Source: NIOZ-UU13 sp964653075 (GTDB lineage: Bacteria; Planctomycetota; Phycisphaerae; Sedimentisphaerales; Anaerobacaceae). Taken from it: a stretch of DNA of 64,000 nucleotides. Both the position numbers and the translations under genes were made by a program. The notes under the pieces were generated by a model. The model saw only the letters and a program-made list of their open reading frames with translations. It had not been told where the DNA came from and did no database searches. Location of the stretch: positions 1 to 64,000 of the forward strand of contig CAZZAX010000002.1 in assembly GCA_964653075.1 (NCBI GenBank), given 5' to 3'. Shown piece after piece: positions 16,471 through 25,062 of the stretch. Within the stretch, counting starts at the first letter, position 1. Each line of letters opens with the position of its first letter.

Positions 16471-19400
16471 TAGTCGCCACCTCCCAGGTTTTCATAGTAC
16501 CTTCGCACCAATTCGGCAAAACGTCTGGGTACCGGGTCTCGATCGATAGGCACAAGCGCTTCATCCGAATGAAGCTGAGCCAGCTTGTTGCTGAGATGTT
16601 TACGCAATTCTGTCAGCGGATCGGTTATCTGCTGCCGTACGAGATCCCACTGTGGCTCTTTACCATGACGTGTGAATTCGGCTCGAATCGAACGGGCGCG
16701 GTCTCGAATCCTTGCGGCTTCATCGCGTAAGTCACGCTCGTTGAGCATCTCTTCCACATCGCGGAGGCGATCCGACCATTGGGTATAGTCTCTGCCAGTG
16801 AAAGGACCGTTCGGGTCGCCCTGGTCCCATTGCCCGGAAAGAGTACCACCCCAGCCACCCGGGTCGGTTCGTCCGCCAGGGGCGGCTCTCCCGCCGGTAC
16901 GAGCATCAGCCGTTTGCCTTCTTGAGCCACCGCGTGGCGAGCCTTGTTGTGCATTGTTAGGATCAGAATCTGTTGGGCGATTTCCACTTGTAGCGGCATT
17001 TGCCGATGCTCTGCCATCCTGCGGCCGGTCTGCTGATTGCCTGGCCCGACGTTCACTGTCGGCGCCCGATTGAGTATCAGAAGGCCTTTGCTGATTGTCT
17101 GCTGAGTCCGCCAGTTCATTGGGGTCAGTTGATGGCCGCTGGCCCTCATTACCAGCACGAGCAACTTCATCATTAACCTGTCTAATCAACTCATCGAGCT
17201 GTTGTCTGGCCAGACGCAGCGATTCGGCCTCGTCACCGAGCACATTTTCAGCAGCTTCTTCGACGCCTTTCCTTATATCTTCAATACCTTTTGCGGCCTG
17301 TTTCTCAATCTCCTGTGCCTGCGGCAGGAAATTGCGTTTCAGCAGCTCACCGGTCGCCTCAAGCGCTCTGTCAACATTGTCGGTGCTTGCTTTGCGTAAC
17401 GTATCGTAGAGCTTTCTCGAAAGCAGCGGCTCGGAAGTCTCCGCCTGCTCGCTTACATCTTTCATCTGTTTAATTAACTCTTCGGTACTTTCTCTCTGCC
17501 GGCCGATTCGATCCGCCAGTTCACGATTTATACCGGAATCGGTAAGTGTCTTTCGTTCGGAACTTATCTGTTGTCTGATATCCTCTGCTATTTCGTTTTG
17601 TCGCCGGTCGAGCTGCTGTGCCTGGTCACGCATATTTTGCATCTGCTCGGTAAACTGACCGGAAGTATTTCGCCGAAAATCGTCACGCATCTGTTCCAGC
17701 TCACGTTGTGCACGCGTAGCGGAAGTTATCGCCCTCGAGAGCATACCCTGTTCCAATTCCTCGGCCGACTGACGAATTCTTGAGCGGCTCTGATCGAGCT
17801 GCTGTCTTGCATCTACCATACGCTGGCGGTTTTCCGACCTCTCCATTCGCTGCTGAAGCTCGTCAACGTCCTGCAGGGCCTGAAGCTGCTGTTCTGTGAG
17901 ACGCTTGAGCTGCCGGCGAATCTCCTGCTTTTGCTTCTCATTTTCGGCCTGCTGAAGCGCGGCCTGTGCCTCTTTGAGTCTTTCGCTCATTTCATTCTGC
18001 CGTCGGGCCAACTCGCGAAGTCTGTTAAGAACCTGAAGGTCCTCTCGTTGTCTCTGCTGCTGAGACTGAGCCAATCGCTGAGTTTCGTACCTATTCTCCT
18101 TTTGCGTCAGCTCCAATTGCTGCAATTGCTGGTCAGAACGGCGGCCGGAGCTACCAGAACGGGAGTTGCCGCCTCTGCCTGTGCTGCTGCCCCGTGCAAC
18201 CTGATTATCGAGATCTTTTAGTTTAAGCAGCTCTTGATATGCCAACTGCTCGGAGGCCAATGCCGGTGTCAGTTCTTTTGTTGAAGCCGATTCATCCGCC
18301 TTGTTTAAATGTTTCAGCGATGTCTCCATATGCCTGGTAGCTTCCTGCAAGGTTTTCATCGCGGAGGAATCTTGCGCCCGTGTCATAGCCGATTGGGCCT
18401 GCTGCAACACATCAGCCTGCGATTGGTGTACGACACCGAGATCTTTTTTGTGGTCGTCAATCCCACCCGACATTTCGGCCTTCTGCTTAACATTCCAGGT
18501 AGCGCTGATAATCTGCTTCTGCAGACGGGCGAGCTGTTCGCCCTGTTGGCCCTGTTGCTGACCGCTTTGCCTTTGGTTCTGATTGTTCTGCTGCTGGGAT
18601 GACTGGCTTTCGCGGAAAATCTCTTCAAAGTGACGAACTTCGGCAAAATATATATCGCTGGAAGTTCTTCGGTTTCTGCCGCCCGGCCCTACATCGTCGG
18701 CCCAGAAGAAGTACGTAAGTAACTGGTCGGGCCGGGCGTTAATCTCTTCAAGTGCCAATAAGTGCTGAATATGTAAATTCTCGTTTGATAGCACCGACTG
18801 GCCCAGCGTGATGTCTCTACTTTGAGTGCCGGCAAGTGTATAGCTCAGCCCATAGCCGGTCACGCCGTAGTCATCCGATACTTCTGCTTCCAGGCTCAAT
18901 TCCTCCAAAGGCGACGCAACAACGTCGCGATTGGGAAATAACGGCTTTAGTTCGGGGGGGAGGTTTTTATGGACATCAATTATAAAACGCGGTGGTATTT
19001 TATTTTTCAGTCCCTGAGCGTCGGTCAGGTAAAGCTCATATCTTTGATTCTGGGTTACGGTCACTGAAGTAGTATAGATGTTCGGCTGCTCATTATCGGC
19101 GATTAAATTGAGAGCTGACTGGCTTTTAGCCATAAGACGCGCCGTAATTACCGGTTTGTTAAGAGTAAATGTCAGGGTGACATCGGAACCTTCGACAACA
19201 CTGATTTGCCGTGTGTCTTTGATAACTTTCTCAGGCAATTTCGTATATGGAGGATACACGATCCTGGCATCCGCTTTTCGAAGCGCGGGGTGCTCGAAAG
19301 CACTTATTCTAAAGTTGTCCGTTCGCTTATTCGCGTATTCGACATGATAAATCAGGTTGTTATTGACCTCCGGTATGAGTCCACCGAACACGGGGTCGTC

Positions 19401-20102
19401 AAGGTTTTTTGTCAGGATGATCCGCTTTTTGTCCTGTTCAGACGGGCCTATCCAAAGCGTTGCTTCCGGAGGCACCCGCCCGTCAAAGCGTGCCATAATA
19501 ACTACCGCGGTTCCTAATTCCACGGTGGTGTCTCCAGGACTAACGGTGATATTATAATCTTTACCGGCCAGCACACCTCTTTTGATTGTGAAAAGAGAGG
19601 GGGTAGATGGTAAAAGCTGTGAAAGTGCTATGATAATAAATGACAGCGCTGCAATTCCACCAAAGTGTGCCAGGAAAAGTCTTTTTGATGATATACTTCG
19701 AAGCCAGTCGTGTTTACCCGCGTGTCTAAGAGCATCACCTATAACTCTTTCCTGAAGATAACCAAATTGGCCACCGAGTCCCTGTGGTTCTTGTTCTATT
19801 GCGGCTAATAAAAGAGCCTGCATATCGGGGTGTTGCTGCTCAATATTTCGTGCAACAGCCCTGTAATCCGGGTGCATTTGACTAAATTTATATAAGACTA
19901 TAACCGTCGCCAGCAGAGTTGAGATGCATAGTGCCCAGTTTACGACAGGTGAATTACACCCCCAAAGCCAATTAGCACCTATCAAACCGATACCAATGAG
20001 TGCCGAAACGAGCCAACAGGCCGACAACCACCACGCTAAATACAAACGCCTCCTGCGATTAACTATTGGTCGGAGTTGTTTGCGAAGAGCTTTTTCAATC
20101 AT
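16470..20102 (-). CDS. Giant DUF4175-like membrane protein with Q/R-rich coiled coil
   Basis: The start is set at the ATG at 20102, which overlaps the upstream TGA (ATGA) and is preceded by GGGAG; the frame extends further upstream without a better site. The 1210-residue product has N-terminal transmembrane helices (two near residues 20-75 and one near 150-170) and a beta-rich extracytoplasmic region to about 490. About 350 residues of Gln/Arg/Glu-rich coiled coil follow (repeated QQ, QLQQLE, RLKEAQ). Next is a Gly/Asn/Arg/Asp-rich linker with a GRAAPGGRTDPGGWGG segment, and finally a conserved helical tail. It resembles the DUF4175-type proteins found in bacterial MoxR/BatA loci. Function is unknown; a long periplasmic scaffold is my inference. 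Confidence 0.82.
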   Translation of the reverse strand: MIEKALRKQLRPIVNRRRRLYLAWWLSACWLVSALIGIGLIGANWLWGCNSPVVNWALCISTLLATVIVLYKFSQMHPDYRAVARNIEQQHPDMQALLLAAIEQEPQGLGGQFGYLQERVIGDALRHAGKHDWLRSISSKRLFLAHFGGIAALSFIIIALSQLLPSTPSLFTIKRGVLAGKDYNITVSPGDTTVELGTAVVIMARFDGRVPPEATLWIGPSEQDKKRIILTKNLDDPVFGGLIPEVNNNLIYHVEYANKRTDNFRISAFEHPALRKADARIVYPPYTKLPEKVIKDTRQISVVEGSDVTLTFTLNKPVITARLMAKSQSALNLIADNEQPNIYTTSVTVTQNQRYELYLTDAQGLKNKIPPRFIIDVHKNLPPELKPLFPNRDVVASPLEELSLEAEVSDDYGVTGYGLSYTLAGTQSRDITLGQSVLSNENLHIQHLLALEEINARPDQLLTYFFWADDVGPGGRNRRTSSDIYFAEVRHFEEIFRESQSSQQQNNQNQRQSGQQQGQQGEQLARLQKQIISATWNVKQKAEMSGGIDDHKKDLGVVHQSQADVLQQAQSAMTRAQDSSAMKTLQEATRHMETSLKHLNKADESASTKELTPALASEQLAYQELLKLKDLDNQVARGSSTGRGGNSRSGSSGRRSDQQLQQLELTQKENRYETQRLAQSQQQRQREDLQVLNRLRELARRQNEMSERLKEAQAALQQAENEKQKQEIRRQLKRLTEQQLQALQDVDELQQRMERSENRQRMVDARQQLDQSRSRIRQSAEELEQGMLSRAITSATRAQRELEQMRDDFRRNTSGQFTEQMQNMRDQAQQLDRRQNEIAEDIRQQISSERKTLTDSGINRELADRIGRQRESTEELIKQMKDVSEQAETSEPLLSRKLYDTLRKASTDNVDRALEATGELLKRNFLPQAQEIEKQAAKGIEDIRKGVEEAAENVLGDEAESLRLARQQLDELIRQVNDEVARAGNEGQRPSTDPNELADSADNQQRPSDTQSGADSERRARQSADRPQDGRASANAATSGNRPTDSDPNNAQQGSPRGGSRRQTADARTGGRAAPGGRTDPGGWGGTLSGQWDQGDPNGPFTGRDYTQWSDRLRDVEEMLNERDLRDEAARIRDRARSIRAEFTRHGKEPQWDLVRQQITDPLTELRKHLSNKLAQLHSDEALVPIDRDPVPRRFAELVRRYYENLGGGD

Positions 20103-22222
20103 TTCATTTCTCCCTGCAGATTCAAAGGCGAACGGGTCAACCAGCCCGCCAGCCAAATCTCAATTAACGACACAGCCAATAGCACGACTAATACCCATCG
20201 CCACACTTTCTGCTCATATTCCAATGCGGCAAAACTTCTTTGACGTTTTGCAGGCGTAGTCTGTTCGACTTCAATACCTGAAGACTGCCTGAAGGAAACA
20301 CCGAATCTTTCGATATCTTCAATTTGCATAGCGGCCGTCTGGCATTCCCGAGCCGGCAGGTTGACCGCGAAAAGATGATTGCCTGCGGATGTCTCAATGG
20401 TATAAATTCCGGGCAAGTCAGTCTGTGTAAAAACATTCTTACTGGCTTCCAGACTAACCAGAGAATCGTCGGGTTTGCGAATCTGTATGTTAGATGCTCC
20501 AGCCTTTATTGAGTGCGGTATTGATATATAGTCACCTACGAAATACTGTGATTGCCGTCCTGTAAGGACACCGCTATATTCAAGAATTGAGTATAGAAGC
20601 GGTACAAATTTTGATGAAAGTGCAAGCTGACTGTCTGAAGGGTGCCAGCCGCAGGTTAATATGAGCAGAGATCCTTTGCCCACCGGCATTTCAATCCAGG
20701 CGGGATCGCCACTGTCGAAATGAGCTAATACCTGAACGTTGGGCAAATCACCGATACTTATCCACCGGTATTTCCAAAAGTGTATCTGTGTGAAGTCTCC
20801 AAAGCGAGGCTCGGAGAAAGGCGTTAGCAGAGGATGTTTGAATTCAATCCGGCTGAGCATCGCGTATCGGTCAACATCGGCTTCCTCAGATTCGATGGAT
20901 TCAATGTCTGAAAGGCCTTTCAAGGTTGTAACATCATCAGCAGACTTCATAACCAGCAGAAATGTTCGGCCAGATTCGAGGTATCGGCGCAGGGATGCAA
21001 GGTTATCACTGTTGATTTTATCAGCAGCAATGACCAAATGCGCTGTCTCAATGTCTGTGGCTGCGATAGTCTTATCACCTGGATGGGAAATGACATGAGG
21101 CTTGAGTGCGCGGGTAGTTCCAAAGGCCCACTGCAGGTAATATAACATTCCCTTCGAATCGGCAGGATTGTCACTGCCTATGTAAAGGATATTGACCTGC
21201 TGCTGTAAATATGGTGCTAAAAAGAGGGTATTGTCAAAGTCATGGTCGTCGCCCGTCAAAATCAGCTTTCGTGCTTGCAGCCGGTCTTCCCGGGCAGGGA
21301 CACGCACAACAACACTATGGCCGGGCGGCGCATACACATCTTTAGCCTGGCTTGATGTTGTTGCAACTGACTCATCAGCCCAGTTCAGCCGAAATCGCTC
21401 TGTGGTCGCATCAGGTGAATTGATGATTCGGATACCCGCGAGGCTGTCATCATCGGGACTACCCGATCCACTGCGGTCTGCCACTAATTGTAATGCCGCA
21501 TTGGTATTGCCCTGGCACTGTATCGATTTAACCAATAATTCCGTCTCTTCAGGCCATTCATAGGCGTTCATCGCTTCAAGGTTACTGCCCTTTTGCAGAT
21601 CGCTGATAAGTACCACCTGGCTCATTGTATAAGTTTTTTGTCCGTCATCGACCTGGTCATCTTCAATAGCTTCGGCCGCACTGACCAGGGCGTTGCCAAG
21701 ATTGGTAAGGGCCCAACTTAGTGATAGTTTCGATATTTGTTCTTTTATGATCGGAATTCGCCGGGCAGGATCCAATGCTGCCCATTGTTCGAATCCTATC
21801 AGTGTTTTAGTGCTCTGGTCGAAGCTTATTACACATACTCGGTCAGCTTCGACAACATCCTCCAGCACAGACTGTGCCTGGATGATTACCTGGTCCCAAA
21901 TTCCGGCACGACGCATGGATGCACTGGTATCGATTAAAAGAACTATTCGTCTGCGGAGAGAGACCTGTCTTAGGGGAGCTTCACGCGGGAAAAATGGACG
22001 CGAGAACCCAAATGCAAGAAGGCATAGTATTATACACCGTAAAATTAGAAGCAACAGGTTCTCCAAACGGGTGCGGTTCTTGAATCTTGGTATTGAAGTA
22101 CGCAAAAACATCAACGAGCTAAACGTTATGCGCTTCCTCGTTTGGCGCCTAATCATATGCAAAATAATCGGCAAAGCGACTGCAGATATACCCGCCAGAA
22201 ATAATGGATAAAGGAAACTCAT
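20099..22222 (-). CDS. BatA-like membrane VWA protein
   Basis: The 707-residue protein begins with the BatA N-terminal module: MSFLYPLFLAG, a first helix, RRQTRKRITFSSLMFL, and a second helix followed by SRPFF. A VWA domain comes next with an intact MIDAS start at D98 (LLIDTSASM). A middle region resembles the GATase-like domain of related proteins, and a C-terminal transmembrane helix (WRWVLVVLLAVSLIEIWLAG) ends the chain. BatA-type proteins are thought to work with MoxR ATPases in envelope or stress functions. The start overlaps the upstream DUF58 stop by ATGA, and its own stop overlaps the next start the same way, showing strict translational coupling. Confidence 0.88.
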   Translation of the reverse strand: MSFLYPLFLAGISAVALPIILHMIRRQTRKRITFSSLMFLRTSIPRFKNRTRLENLLLLILRCIILCLLAFGFSRPFFPREAPLRQVSLRRRIVLLIDTSASMRRAGIWDQVIIQAQSVLEDVVEADRVCVISFDQSTKTLIGFEQWAALDPARRIPIIKEQISKLSLSWALTNLGNALVSAAEAIEDDQVDDGQKTYTMSQVVLISDLQKGSNLEAMNAYEWPEETELLVKSIQCQGNTNAALQLVADRSGSGSPDDDSLAGIRIINSPDATTERFRLNWADESVATTSSQAKDVYAPPGHSVVVRVPAREDRLQARKLILTGDDHDFDNTLFLAPYLQQQVNILYIGSDNPADSKGMLYYLQWAFGTTRALKPHVISHPGDKTIAATDIETAHLVIAADKINSDNLASLRRYLESGRTFLLVMKSADDVTTLKGLSDIESIESEEADVDRYAMLSRIEFKHPLLTPFSEPRFGDFTQIHFWKYRWISIGDLPNVQVLAHFDSGDPAWIEMPVGKGSLLILTCGWHPSDSQLALSSKFVPLLYSILEYSGVLTGRQSQYFVGDYISIPHSIKAGASNIQIRKPDDSLVSLEASKNVFTQTDLPGIYTIETSAGNHLFAVNLPARECQTAAMQIEDIERFGVSFRQSSGIEVEQTTPAKRQRSFAALEYEQKVWRWVLVVLLAVSLIEIWLAGWLTRSPLNLQGEMK

Positions 22223-23208
22223 GTCTTATTCCTGCTTTTTGAACTACTTCTGTATCTCAGACGTTTTCTTCGTCTCATTCGGTCCTGCAGGAAGTCCAGC
22301 AAGGCCAAATCAAACGGACGATCCGTTGGGAACAAGTGGTAATCGATTCCCAGGTTTTGGCATATGGACCTTGCTACAGTCAGATGTTTTTCAAGCATAC
22401 GTTTATAACCTGCCTGGGCATCGGACGGATTGACGTACATATTACGCCCTGTCTCTATATCCTGAAAGAGTGCCGGTGAATTAAAGTCAAATTTTAACTC
22501 GGAGGGGTCCAATACATGAAATACCACGACATCATGGCCACCCGCACAGAGATAGTTTAAATCTTGTTCGAGCCGGTTTATCGAGGTTAGCAAATCAGAA
22601 ATCAGCACAATCAGGCTGCGTCTTGTCAACATTCCGGCGACATACTGCAACGGTGGACCCAGATCGGTCGTACTACCCTGTGGAGAAGCCTCCAGCGTGA
22701 GCATCAAGCGGCGGAGATAACCCGGCCGGTTTCGAGGTGTCAAATACTGTCTGATTTGATCGTCAAATGTCGCCAGCCCCACAGCGTCACCCTGGGTGAA
22801 GAGAAAATATGCCAACGTTGCGGCCAGTGTGCCGACGTATTGCGACTTAGTGTATTCTCCGGAGCCGTAGCCCATCGATCGGCTGTGGTCAATGAGCAGG
22901 TGGCAGCGAAGATTCGTCTCATCCTCGAATTTCTTTATATAAAATCGATCACTGCGAGCATATAACCGCCAGTCAATATAACGTGGGTCGTCACCAAGTG
23001 TGTATTGACGGTACTCGGTAAACTCGACTGAAAAGCCATGATAGGGGCTTCGATGAATACCCTTCCAGAATCCTTCGACTATAACCTTGGCTCGCAACTC
23101 CATCGATTTGATCCTCATCAGTGAAACCGGATCAATCATACCTTCGACGTTACTATTAGTGTTCGCCAATACGGATTCTGCAGCTTTATTTGTCATTTGG
23201 CGACTCAT
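22219..23208 (-). CDS. DUF58 family protein (MoxR partner)
   Basis: The 329-residue cytoplasmic protein carries the DUF58 signature: FTEYRQYTLGDDPRYIDW followed by RLYAR (65-85). A VWA-like core begins LLIDHSRSM (D107-x-S-x-S111), so metal-dependent ligand binding is possible. No transmembrane segment or signal peptide is seen. DUF58 proteins are nearly always encoded next to MoxR ATPases and are regarded as their substrates or adaptors. Four-base ATGA overlaps connect it to the MoxR gene upstream and to the BatA-like gene downstream. Confidence 0.92.
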   Translation of the reverse strand: MSRQMTNKAAESVLANTNSNVEGMIDPVSLMRIKSMELRAKVIVEGFWKGIHRSPYHGFSVEFTEYRQYTLGDDPRYIDWRLYARSDRFYIKKFEDETNLRCHLLIDHSRSMGYGSGEYTKSQYVGTLAATLAYFLFTQGDAVGLATFDDQIRQYLTPRNRPGYLRRLMLTLEASPQGSTTDLGPPLQYVAGMLTRRSLIVLISDLLTSINRLEQDLNYLCAGGHDVVVFHVLDPSELKFDFNSPALFQDIETGRNMYVNPSDAQAGYKRMLEKHLTVARSICQNLGIDYHLFPTDRPFDLALLDFLQDRMRRRKRLRYRSSSKSRNKT

Positions 23209-24206
23209 TCTTTGACTGATTTAAGCAGTCGATCTACAATTTTTTCAATTACTACACCCTCTGCCTCTGCACGGTAATTGATTAATATGCGGTGTCGAAG
23301 CACCGGATAGGCCATTGCCCGAATATCGTCGAAACTGACATGCGATCTGCCGTACAGCAGCGCTCGGGCCTTGGCACCAAGCACCATATACTGCGATGCT
23401 CGCAATCCGGCTCCCCATGTAACCCACTCATTTATAAAATCAAGTGAATTATCCGGACTCGGGCGTGATGCTGCTGCGATTCTCACAGAGTAACGTACGA
23501 CGTCCTCGGCCACAGGGACCTTGCGAACTACACCGTGAAACTGCTGTAAGTCTTTGCCGGTGAATACCTGCTTGATAGGTTCGGGCTCAGCGGCGGTAGT
23601 CCGGCGAACGACCTCAACTTCGTCGTCTTCCGGAAGGTAATCTATCCAGACATTAAACATAAACCGGTCGAGCTGCGCTTCTGGCAGTGGATAAGTGCCT
23701 TCCATTTCGATAGGATTTTGTGTCGCAAAGACAAAGAACGGCTCGATTAGCGAATGGCATACACCTGCAGCGGTGACATGGTATTCCTGCATTGCCTCAA
23801 GCAGGGCTGCCTGTGTTTTCGGAGGCGTGCGGTTAATCTCGTCGGCAAGAATCATATTTGCAAAGATAGGTCCCTTTACGAAAACCATCTTTCGCTCTCC
23901 ATCGGTTTGCTGAAGGATTTCAGTTCCGGTGATGTCAGCGGGCATAAGGTCGGGGGTAAACTGAATACGCTGAAATTTTAAGTTAAAAAGTTGTGTGAGC
24001 GATTTTACCAGCAATGTCTTGGCCAGGCCCGGCGCTCCGGTAATCAAACAGTGCCCACCGGCAAGAACCGCAATCAGAAGATGCTCGATAACATTTTCCT
24101 GGCCGATGATAACCTTTGAAAGTTCAGCACCAATACGCTGCCTTGCCTTGCTGATTTGTTCTACAGCCCATCGTTCGAATTCATAAGTTTTGGTCGCCAA
24201 AGTCAT
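23205..24206 (-). CDS. moxR: MoxR-family AAA+ ATPase
   Basis: The 333-residue protein shows Walker A GAPGLAKT (57-64), Walker B with NMILADE followed by INRTPPKTQAALLEAMQE, a sensor-1 FATQNP segment and the MoxR-type lid. The family acts as chaperone-like ATPases that insert cofactors or remodel VWA-domain partners. AAAGGA lies close upstream of the ATG. The DUF4159 gene ends seven bases before it, and its own stop overlaps the DUF58 start by ATGA. Its VWA-type partners are presumably the proteins encoded at 22219-23208, 20099-22222 and 14101-16470. Confidence 0.95.
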   Translation of the reverse strand: MTLATKTYEFERWAVEQISKARQRIGAELSKVIIGQENVIEHLLIAVLAGGHCLITGAPGLAKTLLVKSLTQLFNLKFQRIQFTPDLMPADITGTEILQQTDGERKMVFVKGPIFANMILADEINRTPPKTQAALLEAMQEYHVTAAGVCHSLIEPFFVFATQNPIEMEGTYPLPEAQLDRFMFNVWIDYLPEDDEVEVVRRTTAAEPEPIKQVFTGKDLQQFHGVVRKVPVAEDVVRYSVRIAAASRPSPDNSLDFINEWVTWGAGLRASQYMVLGAKARALLYGRSHVSFDDIRAMAYPVLRHRILINYRAEAEGVVIEKIVDRLLKSVKE

Positions 24207-24213
24207 TTTCCTT

Positions 24214-25062
24214 TCAATGTGTCATTGCGTAAAAGACTATATTAATCCCCAGCGGGTATGCCTTCTTTTCTGAAAACTCCCGAAAATACCACTCGTCTTC
24301 GCCCTCTCGCTCCCAGCCGTCGCCTAAATCGGTGTTATGACAGATGATTGCCATCATACGGCCCTTGTCGTCATAGATGGCTTTGTAATGAGGAATTTGT
24401 GCGTCTTCCCGCTCCCAGGTGATACCATAATCACGACCCTGCAAAGCAGCGCCGATGCTGGGAATTTGCGGTTTCTCCTTTAGTGTAAATATCGCCGAGA
24501 AAACCGGGTGATCCAGGCCCAGCTCACGCGGCTCGCGATCAGGAAAAACACGCTTTATCTCATAATAAAAATTATACCACTCATCTTCACCCCAAAAATC
24601 ATCAACCATAAGAAATCCGCCGTTCAAGAGATAGCTACGGAGAATCTTTACCTCCTCTCCACTGAAGACCAGACGGCCGGGCTCAACAATATAGATAAAG
24701 GGGTAATCGAAGAGTCTCGGATCCGTCAGTTCGAGTACCAACCCGTCAGGATTAACTTCCATCGAAGTCAATTGATGCAGGCGGAAAGAGAAGTTCAAAT
24801 CGCTGTCTGGATAGTCCGTCGCCCAGTCGCCACCACGAAAACCCCGACCATATCCACCTCTATACCCGCGTCTGCCATATCCGGATGAATATCGAATTCG
24901 CACAAATGTGAAGACATCATGAGAAAATTCCTTATCGGGTTCCCAGTCAGGCACACCCCTTCGACGGGAATATCGTCGATTGTAATATCTCTGTGCAAAC
25001 ACCAGGCTCACACCAAAACACGCCACCATGAACAGAACTAAAAACCACTTTGATTTTGTCAC
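24214..25062 (-). CDS. Secreted DUF4159 protein with Tyr/Gly/Arg-rich segment
   Basis: The 282-residue protein starts at GTG (25062), overlapping the TGA of the upstream TPR-peptidase gene by GTGA. A signal peptide (about 1-23) is followed by a low-complexity Tyr/Arg/Gly segment (including YSSGYGRRGYRGGYGRGF). The DUF4159 core follows: FSFRLHQLTSMEVNPDG, RLFDYPFIYIVEPG, then LLNGGFLMVDDFWG and LGLDHPVF. DUF4159 resembles a glutamine-amidotransferase-like fold without a recognisable catalytic triad and is a regular member of planctomycete MoxR loci. It likely sits outside the cytoplasmic membrane. Role unknown. Confidence 0.9.
   Translation of the reverse strand: MTKSKWFLVLFMVACFGVSLVFAQRYYNRRYSRRRGVPDWEPDKEFSHDVFTFVRIRYSSGYGRRGYRGGYGRGFRGGDWATDYPDSDLNFSFRLHQLTSMEVNPDGLVLELTDPRLFDYPFIYIVEPGRLVFSGEEVKILRSYLLNGGFLMVDDFWGEDEWYNFYYEIKRVFPDREPRELGLDHPVFSAIFTLKEKPQIPSIGAALQGRDYGITWEREDAQIPHYKAIYDDKGRMMAIICHNTDLGDGWEREGEDEWYFREFSEKKAYPLGINIVFYAMTH

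Noticed and set aside
16625..17173. Minus-strand open frame of 182 codons inside the DUF4175-like gene
   Set aside because: It lies in another frame of a well-supported long gene with low-complexity sequence, which often leaves alternative frames open.
21693..22211. Plus-strand open frame of 172 codons opposite the BatA-like gene
   Set aside because: Antisense to a conserved VWA gene with an intact MIDAS motif; no domain or ribosome site of its own.
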